Assembly: GCF_900167565.1 (NCBI RefSeq) | Contig: NZ_FUZV01000002.1 | Coordinates: forward strand, 186,001 to 250,000 | Direction: 5' to 3' | DNA from: Pseudoxanthomonas indica | GTDB taxonomy: Bacteria; Pseudomonadota; Gammaproteobacteria; Xanthomonadales; Xanthomonadaceae | Length of the DNA: 64,000 nucleotides | Shown here: one piece after another, positions 35,865 to 43,229 of the stretch | Layout: every line of letters begins with the position of its first letter | Numbering within the stretch: position 1 is the first letter of the stretch | Notes under the pieces: model-generated | Told to the model about the DNA's origin: nothing | Database searches by the model: none | The model's input: the letters and a program-made list of their open reading frames with translations, nothing else | Translations under genes and position numbers: made by a program

Positions 35865-38018
35865 ATGAGCACGGTGCGCCTTGAGGCGGTGAAAACGGCG
35901 GAAGTGGATGCGGAAATCCCCATGCAGCCGGCGTCGCAGGATATCTGGGACAAGAAGTACCGCCTGAAGACCAAGCAAGGCGAGGCCCTGGATGCCGATA
36001 TCGACGGCACCTACCAGCGAGTCGCACGTGCCCTGGCCGATGCCGAAGCCACTCCTGAAAAGCGCGCCTACTGGCACGAACGTTTTGTCTGGGCGCTGCG
36101 CCGCGGTGCGATTCCCGCCGGCCGCATCACCTCCAACGCCGGCGCGCAGCAGCACAAGCCGGCCACCAGCACGATCAACTGCACCGTCTCCGGCACCATC
36201 GAAGACTCGATGGACGGCATCCTGGAAAAAGTCCACGAAGCCGGCCTGACCCTCAAGGCAGGTTGCGGTATTGGTTACGAATTCTCCACCCTGCGACCGC
36301 GCGGTGCGTTTGTCGCCGGCGCCGGCGCGTACACTTCCGGCCCGATGTCCTTCATGGATATCTACGACAAGATGTGCTTCACCGTGTCCTCGGCCGGTGG
36401 CCGTCGCGGCGCGCAGATGGGCACCTTCGATGTCTCGCACCCGGACGTCAAAGACTTCATCCGCGCCAAGCGCGAAGACGGCCGCCTGCGCCAGTTCAAC
36501 CTGTCGCTGCTGATCACCGACGGCTTCATGGAAGCGGTCAACACCGACGCCGACTGGCCGCTGGTGTTCCCGGTCAACATCAAGGAAAAGGGCGACCTGG
36601 ATCTGGAAGACGCCAGCCAGGTGGTGTGGCGCGACTGGCCGACCCACAAGACCTACGTCAGCCGCGATGACGGCCTGGTCGCCTGCAAGATCTACGGCCA
36701 TATCCGTGCGCGTCACCTGTGGGACATGATCATGGTGTCCACCTATGACTACGCCGAGCCGGGCTTCATCCTGATTGACCGCGTCAACGAGATGAACAAC
36801 AACTGGTGGTGCGAAACCATCCGCGCCACCAACCCGTGTGGCGAGCAGCCGCTGCCGCCGTATGGCGCCTGCCTGCTGGGTTCGGTCAACCTGACCAAGT
36901 TCGTGCGCAAGCCCTTCACCGATGAAGCCTCCTTTGACTGGGAGGAATACAAGGAAGTGGTGCGCGTGTTCACCCGCATGCTCGACAACGTGGTCGAGGT
37001 CAACGGCCTGCCGCTGGAACAGCAGCGCGCCGAGATCCTGCGCAAGCGTCGCCACGGCATGGGCTTCCTGGGCCTGGGTTCGACCCTGACCATGCTCAAG
37101 CACAAGTACGGCAGCCCGGAATCGTGCGAGTTCACCGAATCCATCGCCCGCGAAATGGCCGTGGCCGGTTGGGAAATGGGCCTGGCCCTGGCCAAGGAGA
37201 AGGGCGCCGCCCCGATCATGGAAGAGCTGTTCACCGTCACCGCCGAGATGCTGCGCAAGCGCCCGGAAATGGCGAAGGACGGCTGGAAGGCCGGCCAGGA
37301 AATCCCCGGCAAGGTGCTGCACGCCAAGTACAGTCGCTACATGCAGCGCGTGGCCTCGGTCGCGCCGGACCTGGTCGATGAGATGGCCGAAGTGGGTAGC
37401 CGCTTCACCCACCACAGCTCGATTGCTCCGACCGGCACCATCAGCCTGTCGCTGGCCAACAACGCGAGCAACGGCATCGAGCCCTCGTTCGCCCACCACT
37501 ACAGCCGCAACGTGATCCGCGAAGGCAAGAAGTCCAAGGAAAAGGTGGACGTCTATTCCTTCGAGCTGCTTGCCTATCGCGAGTTGATCAACGCCAAGGC
37601 CATGCCGTTCAGCGATGAAGCCGACGCCCGCCTGCCGGACTACTTCATCTCCGCCGACGACATCAGCCCCAAGGAACACGTGGACGTGCAGGCCGCCGCC
37701 CAGAAGTGGGTGGACAGCTCCATCTCCAAGACCGCCAACGTGCCCACGGACTACCCGTACGAGCAGTTCAAGGACATCTACCGCTACGCCCACGAGCAGG
37801 GCCTGAAGGGCTGCACCACCTTCCGCTTCAACCCGGCCGCCTTCCAGGGCGTGCTGGTCAAGGAAGCGGATCTGGAAAACACCACCTACCGTTTCGAACT
37901 CGAAGACGGCAACGTCATCGAAGTCAAGGGCAACGAGCAGATTGAATACGACGGCGAAATGCACACCGCCGCCAACCTGTTCGACGCCCTCAAGGAAGGC
38001 TATTACGGCAAGTTCTAA
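35865..38018 (+). CDS. nrdJ: Adenosylcobalamin-dependent ribonucleotide reductase, large part (class II, NrdJa)
   Basis: 717 residues. The active-site pieces of the 10-strand barrel are visible: NCTVSGTIEDSMDGI (about 105-120), the finger-loop NPCGEQPLPPYGACLLGSVNL with the radical-carrying Cys near residue 325, and GCTTFRFNP near the C-terminus. The protein stops without the Cys-rich zinc tail that usually ends class II enzymes. That part is encoded by the separate gene at 38984 (NrdJb), as in Pseudomonas. It makes deoxynucleotides with a B12 radical and does not need oxygen. GGAGAAA precedes the ATG. Confidence 0.92.
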   Translation: MSTVRLEAVKTAEVDAEIPMQPASQDIWDKKYRLKTKQGEALDADIDGTYQRVARALADAEATPEKRAYWHERFVWALRRGAIPAGRITSNAGAQQHKPATSTINCTVSGTIEDSMDGILEKVHEAGLTLKAGCGIGYEFSTLRPRGAFVAGAGAYTSGPMSFMDIYDKMCFTVSSAGGRRGAQMGTFDVSHPDVKDFIRAKREDGRLRQFNLSLLITDGFMEAVNTDADWPLVFPVNIKEKGDLDLEDASQVVWRDWPTHKTYVSRDDGLVACKIYGHIRARHLWDMIMVSTYDYAEPGFILIDRVNEMNNNWWCETIRATNPCGEQPLPPYGACLLGSVNLTKFVRKPFTDEASFDWEEYKEVVRVFTRMLDNVVEVNGLPLEQQRAEILRKRRHGMGFLGLGSTLTMLKHKYGSPESCEFTESIAREMAVAGWEMGLALAKEKGAAPIMEELFTVTAEMLRKRPEMAKDGWKAGQEIPGKVLHAKYSRYMQRVASVAPDLVDEMAEVGSRFTHHSSIAPTGTISLSLANNASNGIEPSFAHHYSRNVIREGKKSKEKVDVYSFELLAYRELINAKAMPFSDEADARLPDYFISADDISPKEHVDVQAAAQKWVDSSISKTANVPTDYPYEQFKDIYRYAHEQGLKGCTTFRFNPAAFQGVLVKEADLENTTYRFELEDGNVIEVKGNEQIEYDGEMHTAANLFDALKEGYYGKF

Positions 38019-38021
38019 GGA

Positions 38022-38040
38022 CTGTTCCAAATTGGAACAG
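38022..38040. repeat. Perfect 19-base palindrome after nrdJa
   Basis: CTGTTCCAA and its inverse meet around a single central A, three bases after the nrdJa stop codon. There is no T-tract behind it, so it is more like a binding site or a transcript-end structure than a terminator. Confidence 0.6.
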
Positions 38041-38052
38041 CCCTAGGTTCCG

Positions 38053-38105
38053 CCCCCGCTTGCGGGGGAGAGCAAGTAAATTTCCTCCCCCGCTTGCGGG
38101 GGAGG
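38053..38105. repeat. Two CCCCCGCTTGCGGGGG palindromic repeats
   Basis: Unit 1 (38053-38068) and unit 2 (38084-38105, extended to CCTCCCCCGC-TT-GCGGGGGAGG) lie between nrdJa and the histone-like gene. They belong to the short GC-rich intergenic repeats common in Xanthomonadaceae. A third unit follows the histone-like gene. Confidence 0.85.
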
Positions 38106-38221
38106 GTAGGGTGGGGGGGAGCGAGCGCAGCGAGCTGCTCTTGCTCCTAACCACAACAAACACAAACAAAGCAGTAGCATCGGCGTCGTCAAACAATGAC
38201 AAGGCCCACAGGAGGGCAGTT

Positions 38222-38854
38222 ATGAGCAACGGTAACGGTGTCACGGCGACGCTTTCCGACGCCGCCGAGACGGTAAAAGAAAAGGCACTGGAGATCGGCG
38301 AAGCCGCCGCCGCCAGCGTCAGCAAGACGGTGGCCAAGGCGAAAAAAGCCGCCAAGAAGGCGCGCAAGACCGTGACGGCCGATGTCGCCAAGGTTCGCAA
38401 GGCCGTGACCAAGCGCACCACCAAGGCGACCAAGGCCGTCAAGAAGTCGGTCGCCAAGGCCAAGAAGCGCCTGGAAGAAGCCAGCGCCACCGCCAAGAAG
38501 GAAGCCACCGCCCTGACCCGCAAGGTCGGCAAGAAGGCAACCAAGAAGACCGCGAAGAAGGCCACCAGGAAGGCAGCTGCCACGAAGACCGCCCGCAAGG
38601 CGGCTCCGAAGAAAGCCGCCAAGAAGGTTGCAAAGAAAGTCGCCAAGAAAGCCAGCGCCACCAAGAAAACGGTAAAGAAGGCAGCCAAAAAAGTGGCCAA
38701 GAAAGCCACGGCCGCCAAGAAGACCGTAAAGAAAGCGGCCAAGAAGGTCGCCCGCAAGGCAGCACCGAAAAAAGCGGCAAAGACCGCACGCAAGACCCCG
38801 AGTACCGCCAAAAAGGCCAGCAAGAAGGCCGCCAAGAAAGCTTCCAGAAAGTAA
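38222..38854 (+). CDS. Histone H1-like Lys/Ala-rich protein
   Basis: 210 residues from the ATG at 38222, preceded by AGGAGGGCAGTT. After a short N-terminal helix (about 1-38), the rest is a long run of KKAAKK / KKVAKK / KKTAKKA type repeats with almost no acidic residues, like AlgP and other eukaryotic-H1-like bacterial proteins. It should bind DNA or RNA without sequence preference. It sits between the two halves of the class II reductase. The low-complexity repeat region is prone to length change by recombination. Confidence 0.9.
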   Translation: MSNGNGVTATLSDAAETVKEKALEIGEAAAASVSKTVAKAKKAAKKARKTVTADVAKVRKAVTKRTTKATKAVKKSVAKAKKRLEEASATAKKEATALTRKVGKKATKKTAKKATRKAAATKTARKAAPKKAAKKVAKKVAKKASATKKTVKKAAKKVAKKATAAKKTVKKAAKKVARKAAPKKAAKTARKTPSTAKKASKKAAKKASRK

Positions 38855-38865
38855 GACGCTCCATC

Positions 38866-38889
38866 CCCTCCCCCGCACGCGGGGGAGGG
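38866..38889. repeat. CCCTCCCCCGC palindromic repeat
   Basis: Left arm CCCTCCCCCGC and right arm GCGGGGGAGGG close a two-base loop, 11 bases after the histone-like gene. It is the third copy of the repeat type that also lies before the gene, so the gene is bracketed by them. Confidence 0.85.
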
Positions 38890-38983
38890 CTGGGGTGGGG
38901 GCAAAAGGCGCCAGTACTCCTTCCGCCAGCCCCTCCGCCCACCGCCCAATCACCACACAAGAACCAAGCACAGGATTCGCGCC

Positions 38984-39850
38984 ATGGCCGTCAAAATCGA
39001 CAAGAAGATCAAGGGCTACACCGTCCTCACCCCGGAAGACAAAGCGCGCGAAGCCGCCGCCCCGGTGCAGGCCGAGTCGATCAGCCGCAGCAAGGCCGAA
39101 TCCGAATTGCCCACCGCCGAAGTCATCCACATGCACGAGCGCATCGAGCGCCCGGAAGTGCTGGTGGGCAGCACCTACAAGATCAAATCCCCGCTGGTGG
39201 AACACGCCATGTACGTGACCATCAACGACATCGTGCTCAACGCCGGCACCGAGCACGAACTGCGCCGCCCGTTCGAAATCTTCGTCAACAGCAAGTCGAT
39301 GGAACACTTCCAGTGGATCGTCGCGCTCACCCGCATCATGAGCGCCGTGTTCCGCAAGGGCGGCGATGTCACCTTCCTGGTCGATGAAATGAAGGCCGTG
39401 TTCGATCCGCGCGGCGGCTACTTCAAGGCCGGCGGCGTCTACATGCCGAGCCTGGTCGCCGAACTGGGCGCCATCGTCGAAGAGCACATGAAGTCGATCG
39501 GCCTGATCCACGACCCGGAAATGAGCGAGCACCAGCGCGCCATCCTGGCCGACAAGCGCAAGCAGTACGAAGAACGCGCAAAAAAAAACTCTGAAGTAAG
39601 CCCGGCCGCGCCGGCATCAGTCTCCTCCGCCAGCGCCACCCCTTCTCCCGCCAAAGCGGGAGAAGGTGCGCGAAGGGCGGATGAGGGCAACGCCGTGCAA
39701 AACGGCAGCTCCGAAGACATCGCCGTGACCGGCGACGGCACCAGCTTCCCGCCTTCGGCGACGCTTTGTCACAAGTGCAGCACCAAGGCCCTGGTGATCA
39801 TGGATGGGTGTGCTACTTGCTTGAATTGTGGGTATTCGAAGTGCGGGTGA
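38984..39850 (+). CDS. nrdJb: Class II ribonucleotide reductase, small part (NrdJb)
   Basis: 288 residues. The N-terminal two thirds (about 45-200) form the TSCPD-like domain of class II reductases. The C-terminus is a zinc-ribbon-like tail with CHKC and CATCLNCGYSKCG, whose cysteines reduce the active site between turnovers. In Pseudomonas this second chain is needed together with NrdJa for activity. A linker at about residues 205-250 is low in complexity, and part of it (about 219-236) is encoded by a palindromic intergenic-type repeat. A terminator follows 53 bases downstream. Confidence 0.87.
   Translation: MAVKIDKKIKGYTVLTPEDKAREAAAPVQAESISRSKAESELPTAEVIHMHERIERPEVLVGSTYKIKSPLVEHAMYVTINDIVLNAGTEHELRRPFEIFVNSKSMEHFQWIVALTRIMSAVFRKGGDVTFLVDEMKAVFDPRGGYFKAGGVYMPSLVAELGAIVEEHMKSIGLIHDPEMSEHQRAILADKRKQYEERAKKNSEVSPAAPASVSSASATPSPAKAGEGARRADEGNAVQNGSSEDIAVTGDGTSFPPSATLCHKCSTKALVIMDGCATCLNCGYSKCG
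39641..39687. repeat. Palindromic intergenic-type repeat inside the nrdJb reading frame
   Basis: CCTTCTCCCGC (39641-39651) and GCGGGAGAAGG (39656-39666) form a perfect 11-base stem, followed by the GCGCGAAGGGCGGATGAGGG tail (39668-39687) typical of this repeat in Xanthomonadaceae. Here it is read through in frame between the reductase domain and the Cys tail. Confidence 0.85.
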
Positions 39851-40177
39851 GGTGATCGCGCCACACCAGGTTCTCAAGACTTCGTTCTTGCAAACAGCGC
39901 AGCGGGGCTCCTTCTTGGGGCCCCTTTTGCTTCCTGGACTGCAAACTCTAATAGATGCACCCGGCCTCAGGAACACGGATATCGCCAGCTTACTCAGTCG
40001 TGCTACGACGATCACTTTTTGCAGAGGGAACATTAGCTTCGTCGTGGCAAAAGGACCGCACTATCGCGTGCATCTCAGGCTGAAGATTCCGCAACCTTTC
40101 GCCGCAATGTAAGTTGACGCTTTGAACGCACGGGAAGCAGGCTGGTCATCAACTTCCCTCGCAAGTTCACCGCGCGC
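39851..40177. other. Gene-free stretch between nrdJb and the RES-Xre pair
   Basis: 327 bases. The left part carries the nrdJb terminator. The right part is less GC-rich and holds the promoter region of the toxin-antitoxin pair, including an inverted repeat GGGAAG (40132-40137) / CTTCCC (40153-40158) that could be an autoregulatory operator. An open frame of 94 codons crosses the terminator and is judged spurious. Confidence 0.5.
39904..39928 (+). terminator. Rho-independent terminator after nrdJb
   Basis: GGGGCTCC (39904-39911) pairs with GGGGCCCC (39917-39924), including one G-T pair, around a five-base loop and is followed by TTTT. It lies 53 bases behind the nrdJb stop codon. Confidence 0.85.
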
Positions 40178-40633
40178 ATGACGCACACACTCTCCCCACC
40201 GGCAGACCAGACCCCAACACTCGAAGATGCCCTTCGCGCCTTCGAGTTCCTCGACCTCAAGGCCCAACCGCCGACAAGCAAAACCGCCCGCGCGCCCCTG
40301 CTGCCCGGGCGCGTTATTCGAGTGCTGGCAAACAAGCTCGCAATTCACGAGCGAAACGTGCTGGCCTTGCTGAAAATTCCGGAGCAGGCCTTCCAACGCA
40401 GGCAAGCGGCCCATGGGTCTCTGACCGAAGTCGAATCCGGACGCGTCCTGCGCATTGCACGCATCGCCGGCTTGGCCCGACACGTCTTCGAGAGTGATGC
40501 CAAAGCCACGCGCTGGTTGTCCAGCCGGCATCTGATCCTGGGTGGACGGCCCATCGATATGCTCGTTTCGGATGCTGGCGCCAGAGAGGTGGAAGATGAA
40601 CTCTGGCGAATCGAGTGGTGCGACTTCGCCTGA
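40178..40633 (+). CDS. Xre/ParS-family antitoxin (DUF2384, toxin-binding)
   Basis: 151 residues. The N-terminal part (about 45-75) is a degenerate Xre helix-turn-helix. The C-terminal half is the MbcA/ParS toxin-binding domain, with GRVLRIARIAGLARHVFES...WLSSRHLILGGRPIDMLVSDAGAREVEDELWRIEW. It neutralises the RES toxin encoded next and normally represses its own promoter. The stop overlaps the toxin start by one base (TGATG), giving coupled synthesis with the antitoxin first. Confidence 0.92.
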   Translation: MTHTLSPPADQTPTLEDALRAFEFLDLKAQPPTSKTARAPLLPGRVIRVLANKLAIHERNVLALLKIPEQAFQRRQAAHGSLTEVESGRVLRIARIAGLARHVFESDAKATRWLSSRHLILGGRPIDMLVSDAGAREVEDELWRIEWCDFA

Positions 40634-41091
40634 TGCGCGTGTACCGCATCAGCAAGTCCAGGTACATCGAACAAGCATTGTCAGGCATCGGAGCAGCCCG
40701 CAAACCGGGCCGGTGGAACTCGTGTGACAGACGGGTCGCCTACACGTCCAGCTCTGTTGCTCTGGCGATGCTCGAGTCGTTGGCCCACATGGACGAGGAA
40801 AACATGCCGAACGGCTGCATGCTGCTGGGATTCGACGTTCCCGATGCCGCCATCACCACGCTACCGGAGGTGGCGTATCCACCCGGCTGGAACAGGCTTC
40901 CGTACTCCGCCACCGTGCAGCGGGTCGGCGACAACTGGCTCAGGACCTCAGGCTCCCTGGCGCTTCGAGTACCCAGCGCCATCGCGCGCTATGAGTTCAA
41001 CTTGTTGATCAATCCCCTCCACGCCAGATTCGCCGAGATAAGGCGCGTCTCGCTGGACCCGTTCTCGCTGGATACCCGACTTCAAAAATAG
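40633..41091 (+). CDS. RES-domain toxin (NAD+-degrading, ParT-like)
   Basis: 152 residues from the ATG at 40633. RES signature pieces are visible: the N-terminal VYRISKSRY with its Arg, GRWNSCDRRVAYTSSSVALAMLESLAHM with the conserved Tyr and Glu, and LRVPSAIARYEFNLLINPLHARF with the Ser near the end. RES toxins have an ADP-ribosyltransferase-like fold and deplete NAD+ or modify a host enzyme, stopping growth. The preceding gene encodes the matching antitoxin. All key residues appear to be intact. Confidence 0.92.
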   Translation: MRVYRISKSRYIEQALSGIGAARKPGRWNSCDRRVAYTSSSVALAMLESLAHMDEENMPNGCMLLGFDVPDAAITTLPEVAYPPGWNRLPYSATVQRVGDNWLRTSGSLALRVPSAIARYEFNLLINPLHARFAEIRRVSLDPFSLDTRLQK

Positions 41092-41157
41092 GGAAAGCCA
41101 AGTTGCGCCCGCCGCATCGAATTGCCATGCTCCGTCCAGGGAAGCGGGGAGCAAGTC

Positions 41158-41829
41158 ATGGCAGACGGGGAATTGTCGTTCGCGGCGCTTGAGGCGCGGT
41201 TGAAGGAAATACCAGATGGACCGTCCTCGGTCCTGGACACACCCGGATGGCTGAAGGTATTCGTGGCTGTCTTCATCGCGGGATCCATCCTAGGCTTGGC
41301 GCCGTTGTTGCTCGTGCAGTTTCTGACGCCGCAGGAATGGATGGTGACGATGGCGCGCTTCGGGTTGATCTCATGCGCTTTGGGTGCGCTTCCCTACATC
41401 GTCCGTCACGGTTATGTCTTCGTCATGCAGATGCGTCGATGGCGCACTGAGCAAACAGCACAGCTGGACCATGACCGGATTGAATTCATGACGCTGGCGA
41501 GCTGGCTTGCCAAGCATTCGCCGGACCAAGTCAGCGAGCTCAGGGCCACCGTTCGCCTGCACCTGTGCACGATGGATTCGAAGGTGGGCCTGATCTCGGG
41601 CGGGCTGGCGCGGCTCGGTTTTCTGCCCGCTGCAATTGCTATCTGCACGTTCTTCGCGAATTGGAGGCAGCCACTGGACATGCCGGCCTGGCTCTTCGTG
41701 CTCGCCGTGTCTGTGGTGATGATGTACGTCGTATCTGTTGTGGCTGCGTTGATGCTGATTCGGTTGCAGTTTCTGGATGCGGTTTTGTCGGCGGCATTGA
41801 AGGACTTTGAAGCAGACAGCATCGTTTGA
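41158..41829 (+). CDS. Membrane protein with two helical hairpins, unknown function
   Basis: 223 residues from the ATG at 41158, preceded by GGGGAG. Four hydrophobic helices in two pairs (about 33-55, 67-85, 152-170 and 180-205) enclose a charged, probably cytoplasmic, helical region (about 95-145). I recognise no family. It lies 66 bases behind the RES toxin gene on the same strand and could belong to the same accessory patch, though no functional link is visible. Confidence 0.7.
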   Translation: MADGELSFAALEARLKEIPDGPSSVLDTPGWLKVFVAVFIAGSILGLAPLLLVQFLTPQEWMVTMARFGLISCALGALPYIVRHGYVFVMQMRRWRTEQTAQLDHDRIEFMTLASWLAKHSPDQVSELRATVRLHLCTMDSKVGLISGGLARLGFLPAAIAICTFFANWRQPLDMPAWLFVLAVSVVMMYVVSVVAALMLIRLQFLDAVLSAALKDFEADSIV

Positions 41830-41843
41830 TAGAGGGTCGGGTT

Positions 41844-41866
41844 CGGGGCTGAAGCCCCTCCTACAG
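41844..41866. repeat. Single REP-like unit
   Basis: GGGGCTGAAGCCCC followed by TCCTACA, the core of the GGGGCTGAAGCCCCTCCTACA repeat type related to the element at 32337. It lies in the convergent gap between the membrane protein gene and the DUF2235 gene, where it may end both transcripts. Confidence 0.75.
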
Positions 41867-41896
41867 TTCCTCGGTTCGATTTTTTGGGGGCGGTGA

Positions 41897-43042
41897 TTAC
41901 GCCGGACTCGGCGCCTTGACCCCCATCCCCACCTTCGCGACCCTCGGGTCATTCACCATCTTCAAATACCGCACCAGGTTGTTCGGGCGATAGCTCGGGT
42001 CCTTGTCCCAGCGCTCCAGCACGGACGGATGCAGATGCTGGGTGGGGTCGCGTTCGGTGGTGCTTTCGGTGGGTTGTTCCTGCAGCTTGGCGGCCATGCC
42101 GATCACGCGTTCGATGCCGGGGGTGACGCGGTACAGGCCTTTCTTGGATTCGTGCTTGTCGGCCAGCGGGTCGCTGTTCAACTGGTTCTGCGGGGCGGCT
42201 TCGAGGGTGGGGTCCATGTGCAGGCGCAGGGCTTCGGCCTTGTCACGCATCCATTTGAGCGGGATATCGGAGAGGCGGCGCTTGTGCGCGTCGGGCGGGT
42301 AGCCGCCGCCCACGTCGGTGTGCACGCCGCAGAACCACATCTGCTCCACGTACTGCTCGTCCTTCGGGCGCGGCACCCAGCGAGCGGCTTCGAAGGGCGC
42401 GCGGTGTTCGTCGATGGCCAGGGCCTGGTAGGCGTTCTTGACCGCGCTACTCAGCTCGACGTCGTGGAATTTGTACTTGTCGGCGGTGACCCAGCGCAGG
42501 CCGCGCACGGGGATGCCGAGTGAGCCCACGGTGTCCCACACGCCGATCATCTTGATCGGGATTTCCTTGCTGGTGGCGATGGAATGCTCGCAGCGGAACG
42601 CGGTGGGGCCTTCGTCGCCGGGGCGGGCGTTGTCGCAGTAGGTGTCGATGGCTTGCCGGTAGTGATCGACGGACAACCGATTGAGAATGCCGCACTTGCG
42701 GATCATTCCGGCCAGGCTGCGCACGGTGTAGGCGCCACGGCTGAAACCGAACAGGAAAATCTCGTCGCCCACTTCGTAGTTCAACATCAGGAAGCGGTAG
42801 GCCTCGTAGAGGTTGATATCCAGGCCCTTGCCGAATGCGCCGCCGGTGAGGCGATCGAGCTGGTTGCCGGTGCCCACGCCCTGGTCGTAGTAGGTGATCT
42901 GCGGCAGGCCGTCGGCGCCGGTGCGGGCCACGCGGGTGGCCAGCCGCATCACGTTGCTGGGGCAGGCCTGGCCGTCGTGTTCCTGGTCGGCCTGGTTCCA
43001 GGTGCCATCGCAGAAGATCGCCAGTCGCTTCATGGCCGCCAT
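41897..43042 (-). CDS. DUF2235 alpha/beta hydrolase (Tle1-like lipase family)
   Basis: 381 residues from the ATG at 43042, with GGAGG 12 bases upstream; an ATG at 43033 is an alternative. The N-terminus KRLAIFCDGTWNQ and the nucleophile elbow GFSRGAYTVRSLAGMI (Ser101) are diagnostic for DUF2235. The acid/His region is seen around VWDTVGSLGIP and CGVHTDVGGGY. The family includes type VI secretion phospholipase effectors, but no secretion or immunity gene lies here. It is divergent from a patatin-like phospholipase gene, 187 bases away, so both may act on lipids under common control. Confidence 0.88.
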   Translation of the reverse strand: MAAMKRLAIFCDGTWNQADQEHDGQACPSNVMRLATRVARTGADGLPQITYYDQGVGTGNQLDRLTGGAFGKGLDINLYEAYRFLMLNYEVGDEIFLFGFSRGAYTVRSLAGMIRKCGILNRLSVDHYRQAIDTYCDNARPGDEGPTAFRCEHSIATSKEIPIKMIGVWDTVGSLGIPVRGLRWVTADKYKFHDVELSSAVKNAYQALAIDEHRAPFEAARWVPRPKDEQYVEQMWFCGVHTDVGGGYPPDAHKRRLSDIPLKWMRDKAEALRLHMDPTLEAAPQNQLNSDPLADKHESKKGLYRVTPGIERVIGMAAKLQEQPTESTTERDPTQHLHPSVLERWDKDPSYRPNNLVRYLKMVNDPRVAKVGMGVKAPSPA

Positions 43043-43229
43043 CCGGTTGCCCGTCCTCCCTGGTTCAACGCGGCACCGCGGGGGAACAGGCCAATCCCGC
43101 GGAGCATGGCGAGCCTCGCACCCGCGCCCACGCTGTCCGCGCTTCACGCCATTGCACGTGCAGGCTTGTGAGCATGGACGTCGGAAAGCCCGGAACGGTC
43201 CGGGTGGCGCATGACGCGAGGACACCACG

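Noticed and set aside
38022..38040. LexA box
   Set aside because: The palindrome begins with CTGT and ends with ACAG, but 11 bases lie between instead of the eight required.
38053..39690. CRISPR array
   Set aside because: The repeated units are palindromic, irregularly spaced and few; there are no constant-length spacers and no cas genes.
39828..40112. 94-codon open frame after nrdJb
   Set aside because: It crosses the rho-independent terminator and lacks a ribosome site or a recognisable protein.
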